Shown here: positions 26,569-35,266 of the stretch, one piece after another
Layout: every line of letters starts with the position of its first letter
Position numbering within the stretch: the stretch's first letter is position 1
Assembly (NCBI RefSeq): GCF_023555495.1
Contig: NZ_JALCZO010000004.1
Coordinates: forward strand, 1 to 64,000
From: Polaribacter sp. Z022
GTDB lineage: Bacteria; Bacteroidota; Bacteroidia; Flavobacteriales; Flavobacteriaceae
Reading direction: 5' to 3'
DNA: 64,000 nucleotides
Made by a program: the position numbers and the translations under genes
The notes under the pieces: generated by a model
Databases searched by the model: none
The model's input: the letters and a program-made list of their open reading frames with translations, nothing else
What the model was told of the DNA's origin: nothing

Positions 26569-29500
26569 ATGAAAGAAAAATCTAATAAATACTTAATTAC
26601 TGCAATTTTACTTGCTTTAACTTTTCATGGTTCTACAATCTTTTTTACTCTAGAAACTACTTATGACGCTTTAATTCATTTATTTTTTGCAGAACATTAT
26701 GCTTCTAATTGGTTTGAACCTTGGAACTATAAATGGTATACAGGTTTTACTGTACAAAGTTATCCTCCATTAGTACATCAAACAATTGGAGCTTTATCTT
26801 TAATTGGTGGTGTAAAATTTGGTTTATTTACTCTAGCTATTATAGCCATAATATTATTTGTAACAGGTTCTTACAGGTATTCTCTATTAATTACAGCCAA
26901 TAGAACTGTTGCAGGTTATGCAGCTGTTTTAGCTGTATTTTCATCATCTTTTGTAGAAACCTTACATATTTTTGGACAACTCCCCAGCATCATTGGAGTT
27001 TCTATATTAATGCACTCTTTACCTGAAATTTATTTATGGTTAAAAACTGGTAAATATAAATTCTTTTTTACCTCTCTTTCATTAATTTCTGTTACTGTAA
27101 CCTCACATCATGTTACTCCTATTTTTGGAATGTTATTTTTTATCTTCCCATTAATTGGTACAGTAATTATGGATGTTGCAAGAGAAGAAGTAAATTCTTT
27201 TAAAGAAGTAACTTTTATGTTATTCTTAAAAACTTTTTTTAAGCAACTAAAAAAGAATTTAGCTTTCGGGTTTTCTGCATTATTTCTTATTGTTTTTTGT
27301 ATTTTTCCTTACTGGTTAAATTCTAAAAAAAACCCAATAACTCAAGTACCTATTCCTCATGGTTCTAGAGATAGTTTTATAGAAGTAACTTCTTCTGGTT
27401 TGGTGTTTTTTACCATTCCTTGGGGTTTGTTACTGTTTATTTTGCCTTATATTTTTTATAGATATTATAGTAAAAGATATATCTTTTTTGGACTTTCATT
27501 TACAATGTTAGTTATTTTAGGTACTGGTGGTACAACTCCTATTCCTAAATTAATATTAGGAGAAACTGCATTTAATATTTTAACGCTAGATAGGTTTACT
27601 CTATGGGGTTCTATTATGTCTATTCCTATATTTGGAGAATTCATTTACAGATTTGTAGAAGGTGATTTAAAAGAATTAATTCAAAAAAGATTTGGTGCAA
27701 TATATCATAGATTATTAGGTGGAATTTTAGCTGCTCTCTATGTTGGAATGGTTGTTTTTACAATGAGTTTGGGGTACTTTAGACCATCTCAACCTCAAAA
27801 AATAAAAATGTTACCTATTGTTAATTTCTTGAGTCAAGATTCTCATGATCATTGGAGACATTTAACATTAGGTTTTGGAGATCAAATGGCGTGGTTAGCT
27901 GCACAAACTAAAGCAATGAGTGTGGATGGTAATTATCATTCTGCAAGACGTTTACCAGAACTAACAACAAGACCAATTGAAAGATTAGAAAACTCTAAGT
28001 TTAAAGGTGTAGCAGGTATAGGGTCACTTCAACAATTTTTAACAACTCCAGAAAAGTACAACTTAAAATATATTTTTTCTAATGATAAATTTTATGACCC
28101 TGTTTTATTTTTCTGTGGTTGGCAACGTTTATCTCAATTAGAAAACGGAATTATGGTTTGGGAAAAATTAAACGTCCCTCCTGTTTCTTCAATATTACCA
28201 AAAGAAGACGTACCTGCTTGGGTTAAACTAATGTGGGGAATTATACCTTTTTTAACTGTAATTATTGCTTTTACTTTTAATGTACAATCAATATTTGTGA
28301 ATAGTTTAAAAACTAAAATTAAAGCAAAACCAGATTTCTTTAAATTTCAAAATGATTATTCTAAATTTTCTAGACCTGTTTTAAAAGCATTTCATATTTG
28401 GGCAGTTGTATTATCAATTGCTATAGGTTACGCCTGCTATATGTTTTATATAAAAAATGACACACAAAGATCTCCAGAAAATGTAATTAAAGCTTATTAT
28501 GATGCTGTAGATTTTAAAGAATTAAATAAAAGTTTTACATACATAGATCCTGAAGATGAACTTACTAGAGATCAATACTTATTAGAAATTTCTGTAACAG
28601 ATGGTTTGTTGAGTTCTTACGCAAAATTAGATGCTATTACTACAGAAATAAAAAAACAAACAGATAGTTTAGCTACTCTAAAAGTAGAAACCAAATGGAT
28701 AACACCGCTAGAAAAACTATCTAAAGTAGAATATAGAACAACAGTTAAAAGAGGACGAAAATGGTACTTAAAACCAACTAGAAAATCTATTGATTTACCT
28801 CCAGACCAATTGTATTCTAAAAATACTACTGGTTATTTTAATCAAGGAAGAAGAAGAATTACAACAGAACAAACGCATCATGAAGATGTTTTAAAACAAC
28901 CTGTTTTAGAAATTGTTTCTGCTAAATTGATAAAATTTAACAAACGTTATTCAATTATTGGTGAAGTACAAAATATAGACAATGTACCCTCTGATGTAGT
29001 TTTAAAAGGTACATTATACAATGATGATGATAAAGAATTAGCAACCTATAATGCAAAACATATAATTAAACATAAATTAATGCCTAAAGAAATTAGTGCT
29101 TTTAGAATTAATTTTGAAGGTATTGCATGGTCTAAAACAAAAGATTCTATTCCTAAAACTTTTAATCCAGATGAGTTTACACCAATAGAATTAAGCGAGC
29201 AACCAACAAAATTTAATTTACAAGCTGCTGGGAACACCTCAAATTCAGATTTATATAAAGACATTGTTTTAAGCGAAATTAATATTACACCAAACAATAT
29301 AAGCGGAACTTTATTTAATAGTGGTATACAAGAAATTACCATTCCTCAAGTAATTTTTACTTTTTATAATAAAGACAAAGAAATGATTTGGGTAGATAAC
29401 TTGTTTTTAAAAGAAGGAATAAGACAAGAAAGAAAATTACGATTTAACTACTCTTTTCCTTTAAGACCAAGTATAAGAACTATTAGCGATGATATGAGTT

Positions 29501-29658
29501 TTTGTTTTGTAAATGGTTTGCCTAATAAAAATATTGCTTTTAAAATAGTACCAAATAGAATTAACAACCATACAATTGGAAAACTACAAAAAGTAGATCA
29601 TCCTCTTTTTGGTTATGTTAGAATTGAATTAAACATTTATGTAGGAAATCCAAAATAA
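26569..29658 (+). CDS. Large polytopic membrane protein with NTF2-like and FxLYD/Ig-like C-terminal domains
   Basis: Protein of 1029 residues. About ten membrane helices lie between 8 and 402, then a loop domain (about 405-550), then helices near 553-572 and 606-627. The early loop TTYDALIHLFFAEHYASNW (Asp33) and YPPLVH resemble GT-C glycosyltransferases and the PTPS-related membrane domain; this is a fold-level guess. After the last helix come an NTF2-like domain (about 635-740, PENVIKAYYDAVDFKELN) and FxLYD/Ig-like beta domains (about 778-855 and 895-1029). It may move or transfer sugars across the membrane with its C-terminal domains in the periplasm. The TAATG stop-start overlap with the next gene shows an operon. 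Confidence 0.75.
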   Translation: MKEKSNKYLITAILLALTFHGSTIFFTLETTYDALIHLFFAEHYASNWFEPWNYKWYTGFTVQSYPPLVHQTIGALSLIGGVKFGLFTLAIIAIILFVTGSYRYSLLITANRTVAGYAAVLAVFSSSFVETLHIFGQLPSIIGVSILMHSLPEIYLWLKTGKYKFFFTSLSLISVTVTSHHVTPIFGMLFFIFPLIGTVIMDVAREEVNSFKEVTFMLFLKTFFKQLKKNLAFGFSALFLIVFCIFPYWLNSKKNPITQVPIPHGSRDSFIEVTSSGLVFFTIPWGLLLFILPYIFYRYYSKRYIFFGLSFTMLVILGTGGTTPIPKLILGETAFNILTLDRFTLWGSIMSIPIFGEFIYRFVEGDLKELIQKRFGAIYHRLLGGILAALYVGMVVFTMSLGYFRPSQPQKIKMLPIVNFLSQDSHDHWRHLTLGFGDQMAWLAAQTKAMSVDGNYHSARRLPELTTRPIERLENSKFKGVAGIGSLQQFLTTPEKYNLKYIFSNDKFYDPVLFFCGWQRLSQLENGIMVWEKLNVPPVSSILPKEDVPAWVKLMWGIIPFLTVIIAFTFNVQSIFVNSLKTKIKAKPDFFKFQNDYSKFSRPVLKAFHIWAVVLSIAIGYACYMFYIKNDTQRSPENVIKAYYDAVDFKELNKSFTYIDPEDELTRDQYLLEISVTDGLLSSYAKLDAITTEIKKQTDSLATLKVETKWITPLEKLSKVEYRTTVKRGRKWYLKPTRKSIDLPPDQLYSKNTTGYFNQGRRRITTEQTHHEDVLKQPVLEIVSAKLIKFNKRYSIIGEVQNIDNVPSDVVLKGTLYNDDDKELATYNAKHIIKHKLMPKEISAFRINFEGIAWSKTKDSIPKTFNPDEFTPIELSEQPTKFNLQAAGNTSNSDLYKDIVLSEINITPNNISGTLFNSGIQEITIPQVIFTFYNKDKEMIWVDNLFLKEGIRQERKLRFNYSFPLRPSIRTISDDMSFCFVNGLPNKNIAFKIVPNRINNHTIGKLQKVDHPLFGYVRIELNIYVGNPK

Positions 29659-30872
29659 TGAAGTTTAAAAAAAGAATTTTATTAATAATAATTCAGCTTC
29701 TAGTTGTTTCTTTTCTTGCCCAAGAAAAAACAACAAAGCAATCTCCTATCTCTATTTTATCCTTACAAAAAGAATTTATTGTTGGTGATGAAATTGTTTT
29801 AGAATTTAATGTAAAAAAAGACACATTATACAGTTTATATTGCACAAATAGTTATGGTTCTACTCTCATAGAATCTAAAGCAGTTAAAAATAAAGTAACA
29901 TTTAAAATCCCTAGTTTTTTATCCAAAAAAAGAGGCGTTTTATCTTGGAAAGCAATAAATTATGAAAAAACAACATTTGGAGAAATTTTAATTTCATCTC
30001 AACAACAACCTACTAGTATAGAAACCTATTTAGGACCACCAAGTATAGATGCTGGTGGATTAGATTATACAATGTTGGTGGTAATACCAACAGATAGTTT
30101 AGATAACCCAATACTAGATAACAGTAAAGTTGATGTAAAATATCAATTCTTAAAATCTGAAGAAAAAGTAAATATTTTAACTGATAAATTAATTGGTCAT
30201 AAAAATATTTTTTCCCCTAATAAAAGTGGAAGAATGATAATTTCTTCTGAATCTTATGGGTTAAATTCAAAAGAGTTTGATGTAAATATTATGCCTGCTA
30301 TAGCCTCAAATTTTGAAATTTTTATGCATAGAAATCATGATTATGCAGATGGTAATCAAATAACAACGCTTTATACTTCAACAATAAAAGATAAAAACCA
30401 AAATATTATAAGCGATGGTAGTTATATAGAATTTTATATTAAAAATAAAGAAGGAGGAATATTAAAAACTGCTGCAACCACTATAAATGGAGTTGCACAT
30501 GCTAAAATTGTTCATCCAGATTTTGAAGATGTTTGGACTGTAAAAGCTTATTTTATTGGTATATCAGAAAGCAATACCATTACTATTAAGTATAAAAAAG
30601 TTATAGAAGATTTTAATGTAGTTTTTGAAGATAATAATAGAACAATTACAGTAGGTCCTTTAGAAAGTTTTATGGGGCAAATAATTCCAGATGGATTGTA
30701 TGTAAAACTATCTTTATATAAAAACAAAAAATTTATTAACGCATTATTTAAAGAATCTAATAATGGCTTTGCCACATTTTATTTAGATCCTAATATTTAT
30801 GAAAATGATGTTTATAATTTTGTTATTGAGTCTGCAGGTATTAAAAAAGAATTTAAAGGTTTTAAATTATGA
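29658..30872 (+). CDS. Exported Ig-like/Big-1-like domain protein
   Basis: Exported protein of 404 residues with signal peptide MKFKKRILLIIIQLLVVSFLAQ. It is all-beta in appearance. The middle part, YADGNQITTLYTSTIKDKNQNIISDG, followed by GVAHAKIVHPDFEDVWTVKAYFIG, fits an invasin/intimin-like Big-1 fold. The last third (NRTITVGPLESFMGQIIPDGLYVKL) looks like a related beta domain. No C-terminal T9SS domain or membrane helix, so probably periplasmic. Overlaps the genes on both sides by 1 and 4 bases. Function unknown; perhaps a structural partner of the membrane protein before it and the hydrolase after it. Confidence 0.75.
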   Translation: MKFKKRILLIIIQLLVVSFLAQEKTTKQSPISILSLQKEFIVGDEIVLEFNVKKDTLYSLYCTNSYGSTLIESKAVKNKVTFKIPSFLSKKRGVLSWKAINYEKTTFGEILISSQQQPTSIETYLGPPSIDAGGLDYTMLVVIPTDSLDNPILDNSKVDVKYQFLKSEEKVNILTDKLIGHKNIFSPNKSGRMIISSESYGLNSKEFDVNIMPAIASNFEIFMHRNHDYADGNQITTLYTSTIKDKNQNIISDGSYIEFYIKNKEGGILKTAATTINGVAHAKIVHPDFEDVWTVKAYFIGISESNTITIKYKKVIEDFNVVFEDNNRTITVGPLESFMGQIIPDGLYVKLSLYKNKKFINALFKESNNGFATFYLDPNIYENDVYNFVIESAGIKKEFKGFKL

Positions 30873-32386
30873 AAAAAACTAGCAAAAGAATTCTTAGAAT
30901 AACTTTAATGTTAACTTATATTATAATAATAGGAATATTATTATTTTTAGTTAGTTCTATTTTTAGTTTTTTAAATACGGGTGCAGACAGAAGTAAAATG
31001 TTGCATACAGAAGTAAAAAAAATTGAGCAATATTTACCAAAAATTACTTGGAAAAATGATGGGAATGAAGGAAGAGAAATAAGTAAACAAAAAATTAGTG
31101 CAATAAAAAATGATTATATAGATGCTTGGTATGTAAAGCATATTGCATATAAAACAAACACAAGAGTTGGTATAGAAGACTACTTTACAGAAAGTGCAAG
31201 AAAAAACATTTATAATATCTTAGACTACAACAAGAAAAACAATATTACTATAGAGTCTACAACTTTAGAACATAATTTAGATATAGAATTTTTTAGTGAA
31301 GATGGTCAATTATTAGTTTTAAAAGATAATGATGCAGTAGAATATAAAAAAGTTTTTAAAGACAACGTTTTAGTTTTAGAAACTACAGAAGTAAATACTT
31401 ACAGATATGTTTTATTATTAGAAGACGGTTTTTGGCGTATAAGACATATGGTTAAAGAATCTTCAGAAAAATATAAAAGTAAACTAATTAAAACACCAAT
31501 AGAATTTACAAATATTAAAGGTATTAACTATTATCCTCAAGAAACTCCTTGGAATATGTATGGAGAGGAATTTAACATCAACATCATTAAAAACGATTTT
31601 AGAATCATTAAAAAAGCAGGATTAAATTCGATTAGAATTTTTGTACCTTATGAAGATTTTGGTAAAGCAAATGTAAATTATAAAAAAATAGAGAAACTTA
31701 AAAAAGTATTAGATACTGCTCTAGAATTAGATATTAAAGTAGTTATTACTTTGTTTGATTTTTATGGTAATTATGATGTTTTAGATTGGACTTTAAACCA
31801 CAGACATACAGAAAAAATTGTAAATACTTTTAAAGATCATAAAGCAGTTTTAGCTTGGGATGTAAAAAATGAACCAAATTTAGATTTTGATTCTAGAGGA
31901 AAAGTTAATGTAACAGCTTGGTTAGATTTTATGATTTCATTAATTAAATCAATAGATAAAAATCACCCAGTTACTATAGGTTGGTCTAATGTAGAAAGTG
32001 CTACCATTTTAAAAGATAAAGTAGATGTAATTTCTTTTCATTATTATGAAAATCTTGCAGAATTTGAAAAAGAATATTTAACGTTAAAAGAAAAGATTGA
32101 AAATAAACCTATTATACTACAAGAATTTGGTGTTTCTTCTTATGGTGGTATGTGGAGGCCTTTTGCTAGTTCAGATGAAAAACAAGCTAACTATTATAAA
32201 GATATACAAAAAGTCCTGACAAAAAATGAAATTCCTTTTATGTCATGGACTTTATATGATTTTGATAACGTACCTAAGGAAGTCTTAGGGAGACTTCCTT
32301 GGCGAACAAATCCTCAGAAAAAATTCGGATTCATTTCTAATACTGGTGCTAAAAAATTATCTTTTAAATATATTTCTTCAGAATAA
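30869..32386 (+). CDS. Membrane-anchored glycoside hydrolase (GH5/clan A-like)
   Basis: Protein of 505 residues with one N-terminal membrane helix (about 9-33). An NTF2-like domain (about 70-200, DYIDAWYVKHIAYKTNTRVGI) follows, then a TIM-barrel hydrolase domain (about 210-505). The barrel has the two clan GH-A carboxylates: Glu335 in WDVKNEPNLD (acid/base) and Glu419 in ILQEFGVSS (nucleophile), plus HYYEN and SWTLYDFD. It probably cuts or trims a beta-linked glycan in the periplasm. Such hydrolases often belong to exopolysaccharide machines (PelA, PslG, BcsZ). Last gene of the three-gene operon, one base from the converging GT4 gene. Confidence 0.85.
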   Translation: MKKTSKRILRITLMLTYIIIIGILLFLVSSIFSFLNTGADRSKMLHTEVKKIEQYLPKITWKNDGNEGREISKQKISAIKNDYIDAWYVKHIAYKTNTRVGIEDYFTESARKNIYNILDYNKKNNITIESTTLEHNLDIEFFSEDGQLLVLKDNDAVEYKKVFKDNVLVLETTEVNTYRYVLLLEDGFWRIRHMVKESSEKYKSKLIKTPIEFTNIKGINYYPQETPWNMYGEEFNINIIKNDFRIIKKAGLNSIRIFVPYEDFGKANVNYKKIEKLKKVLDTALELDIKVVITLFDFYGNYDVLDWTLNHRHTEKIVNTFKDHKAVLAWDVKNEPNLDFDSRGKVNVTAWLDFMISLIKSIDKNHPVTIGWSNVESATILKDKVDVISFHYYENLAEFEKEYLTLKEKIENKPIILQEFGVSSYGGMWRPFASSDEKQANYYKDIQKVLTKNEIPFMSWTLYDFDNVPKEVLGRLPWRTNPQKKFGFISNTGAKKLSFKYISSE

Positions 32387-32387
32387 A

Positions 32388-33569
32388 TTATTTCTTTTTA
32401 TCAATAATTTTATTAAATTCTTCTAAGTAAATATCTGTAATTCTTTCCATTGGAAAAGCAGTTGCTGCTTTATAATTAGCTTCTCCTAATTCTATTCTAT
32501 AATCATTATTAGTAACAATCGCTTTAATTGCATTTGCTAAACTTTCTACACTTTCTGGTTCAAAAAATTCTCCTCTATAACCTTCATCTACAATTAAAGT
32601 TGCTAAATCACCTAAGTTAGGCATAACCACTGCTCTACCATAACTACCTGCTTGATGCAATACTCCAGAACTACCTGTTGTAGATGTGTAAGGAAATACC
32701 ACTACAGCACTTTCTGTAAATAAAGGCTCTACTTCTACTTCTTCTACATATCCTGTAAAATGAAGTTGAGGTACATGTTTGTATGTTTCTTTTGCATTTG
32801 CTAAATAACCTGGTACATTAGGATTGTCTGTTCCTGCAATTACTATTTCTAAATCTAAACCTGTTTCTTTTCTTACAATTTCTACAGCTTCTATCATAGA
32901 CTCAACCTTCTTATAAGTACCAAATTTACCAAATGTCATTACTTTTAAAGGACCTTCTGGTAATTCTTGAGTTGGACTATCAGGAATTTCAAATGTTCCA
33001 TGAGGAATCATTTTAACATTATCTACTTTGTATTTATCTACTAAAGTAGTTACATATTTTTCCATAGTTACTGCAACTAAATCTGATTTTAAAATTAATT
33101 TAGTTAAAGTAGTACCAATAAAATTGTACACTTTTTGAGCTAATTTATTGGTGGTAAAACCTGCACTACCTAAATCTACTTGTTCTAAAATATTATGCAA
33201 TAAAACAATAGTTGGTATTCCTTTTCTTTTACACAATAAAGGTAACATTAAACCTAATGCAGCTACAACTTTCTTGTCTCCAAACTTCATAAATTGTAAG
33301 TTAAACAAGATTGCATCTGGCTTTGTTTGGTTTACTGCTTTTAAAACTTTAGTTGTATTAGAGTAGCTGTTAAACTTCCAACACTCTTTTATTGTTATTT
33401 TACATCCATCTTCTTCAAATTGAATATCTTTTTCACCTGAAGTAACATCTGTTAAAAGAATTAATTCGGTTACTTTTTCTTTAAGTCTAAAACTTTTTAC
33501 TAAATGATAAGCATATTCGTTTAAAGTTACTTTGCTTGGGGGGTAGGCTGTTACTATTGCTAATTTCAT
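32388..33569 (-). CDS. GT4-type (GT-B) glycosyltransferase
   Basis: GT-B transferase of 393 residues. The N-terminal half has MKLAIVTAYPPSKVTLNEYAYHLV and a HNILEQ loop. The C-terminal half has VMTFGKFGTYKKVESMIEA and the nucleotide-sugar region VVVFPYTSTTGSSGVLHQAGSYGRAVVMP. The usual EX7E of GT4 is degenerate here: the first Glu is replaced within TTGSSG and the second by Gln in LHQAG. This SSGVLH variant is known in other GT4 proteins, so the enzyme may still be active. It lies between the hydrolase operon and the flippase, so it probably builds the same polysaccharide. Confidence 0.88.
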   Translation of the reverse strand: MKLAIVTAYPPSKVTLNEYAYHLVKSFRLKEKVTELILLTDVTSGEKDIQFEEDGCKITIKECWKFNSYSNTTKVLKAVNQTKPDAILFNLQFMKFGDKKVVAALGLMLPLLCKRKGIPTIVLLHNILEQVDLGSAGFTTNKLAQKVYNFIGTTLTKLILKSDLVAVTMEKYVTTLVDKYKVDNVKMIPHGTFEIPDSPTQELPEGPLKVMTFGKFGTYKKVESMIEAVEIVRKETGLDLEIVIAGTDNPNVPGYLANAKETYKHVPQLHFTGYVEEVEVEPLFTESAVVVFPYTSTTGSSGVLHQAGSYGRAVVMPNLGDLATLIVDEGYRGEFFEPESVESLANAIKAIVTNNDYRIELGEANYKAATAFPMERITDIYLEEFNKIIDKKK

Positions 33570-33688
33570 CTTTTTTTTTTTTTTAATGTTACTATAAATT
33601 TCGGTCTTTATCTTTTATTTTATTAAAGAACAAAGTTCAAATGCAAATAAGTATAGATGATTGGAAAATTATTAAAGATATTTTACCT

Positions 33689-34954
33689 TTAATTAGTACT
33701 TTTTTTAATTTTAGATTTTTTAGAATCTTTAAAAAAGAAAAAACTTAACTGTACAATTAATAATAAAACCATAGCTATTATTTGTACATGAACTACTTGT
33801 TCTAAAGATTCATGAAAAAGAACGACTAATACTATTTGTAACATCCCAAAAATTCCAGAAAGTACTACAGGAACGTATTTATCTAAAGACAAATAGTAAT
33901 AAGCAAATATGTTTGAAATTGCAAAAATACCGGTAGCAGAAGCATATTTCCATAATAATTGAGATATTCCTAAATACTCACTACCAAATAATATTTTAAT
34001 AATTTCATCAGGAAAAAAGAAACAACTTACCACAATAGAGGTTGCTATAAAAGCTATATAAGCAACATATTTTAATAAAATTGGCAAGGTATCTTTTCCA
34101 TCTTTTTTAAGTTGCACTACAGTAGGTAAAAGCAACATAACAAACATCCAAGCAATAAAATAAACTACTCTACCAATTAATGCTAAAGAAGCATACAAAC
34201 CAGCTTCATAAGATTCAAAATAATGCTTCACTAATAAAATATCGCTATTATTAATAATAATTTGAGTTAACTCATAAAATGCTGTTATTATAAAAAACTT
34301 TTTTACTAATTTTTTGTTAGCTTCTTCTAACTCTAGTGGTTTAAAAAGAGAAAAACTATTCTTTTTAAAAGGAATTAATCCAAAGGCAAAAGAACAAAAA
34401 ATACCTATTGCTATAATTAAAGACGAGTCTATATCTAATAAATATAATAAAGCAAATGTTAGTATTAAACGACTTATCATTTCTGATTGATAAGTAATCG
34501 ATAAAGAAAGTAATTGCTGTTTTCCTTGAAAAATACCTCTATTTACACTCATTAAAAAATACAAGGGCACACCAATACCAAAAATAACAAACATTGTAGA
34601 CGAAGTTGTTTTAAAAAAAATTTGCAATTGTGATGAGAAAACAACAATTGCAATTCCTAAAACAACACCTGTTATAGATGCATTTTTATATATTTTAGAT
34701 ATAAAGCCACTAAAAACAGAATCTTCAAAAATAACTGAAAACTTAGCAGTTACAAGCTGAAAAGTCATTGCTACAAAAGAAAGTACTAATAAAAAAGTTA
34801 TAAGAATTGCTGCATCTGCAAACTTCTCTGGACCTAAAACTCTACCTAATACTAAATTATATATGTAATTTCCACCATTAACTAGCAAAACACTTAACAT
34901 AAATAGTTGTTCTGGCTTAATGGTTTTTTTTATAAAACTTATAACTCCTTTCAT
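33689..34954 (-). CDS. Wzx/MATE-like polysaccharide flippase
   Basis: Polytopic protein of 421 residues with about 12 hydrophobic helices and few charges between them, in the MOP superfamily style (LLVNGGNYIYNLVLGRVLGPEKFADAAILIT is the typical start; SVNRGIFQGKQQLLSLSITYQSEMISRL the usual middle). It should flip a lipid-linked glycan or drive its export, the role of Wzx or PelG. It ends 119 bases before the GT4 gene on the same strand, likely the same transcript. Substrate unknown. Confidence 0.88.
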   Translation of the reverse strand: MKGVISFIKKTIKPEQLFMLSVLLVNGGNYIYNLVLGRVLGPEKFADAAILITFLLVLSFVAMTFQLVTAKFSVIFEDSVFSGFISKIYKNASITGVVLGIAIVVFSSQLQIFFKTTSSTMFVIFGIGVPLYFLMSVNRGIFQGKQQLLSLSITYQSEMISRLILTFALLYLLDIDSSLIIAIGIFCSFAFGLIPFKKNSFSLFKPLELEEANKKLVKKFFIITAFYELTQIIINNSDILLVKHYFESYEAGLYASLALIGRVVYFIAWMFVMLLLPTVVQLKKDGKDTLPILLKYVAYIAFIATSIVVSCFFFPDEIIKILFGSEYLGISQLLWKYASATGIFAISNIFAYYYLSLDKYVPVVLSGIFGMLQIVLVVLFHESLEQVVHVQIIAMVLLLIVQLSFFFFKDSKKSKIKKSTN

Positions 34955-35266
34955 GCTTTTTCTTATTCTTTTTTAGGGTTCAATTTTTTTCTTGATAATC
35001 CACATAAATATAGATAAAATTATAATTCATTTAAAATAACTTTATCAAATTTCAAGATTTACTTCAACCAAATATAACACTAAAGCTTCTTTATAAATTT
35101 GATTTTTATCATATTAATTTAAACTATTTTGGTCTATTTTTATGAACTTAAATCAAATTTGCTAATAAAAAGGATCTATTTTAATCATAAAAAAAATGCA
35201 ATTAAAATAACAATAACACATACTTTATAATTCTATTCCTTAAATTGCAATTGAAAAAAAATTAAT
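34955..35266. other. 312-base divergent intergenic region
   Basis: Very AT-rich gap between the flippase and the TPR/barrel gene. No exact TAnnTTTG at the expected place, no strong hairpin and no ORF. It presumably holds both promoters. Confidence 0.5.
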
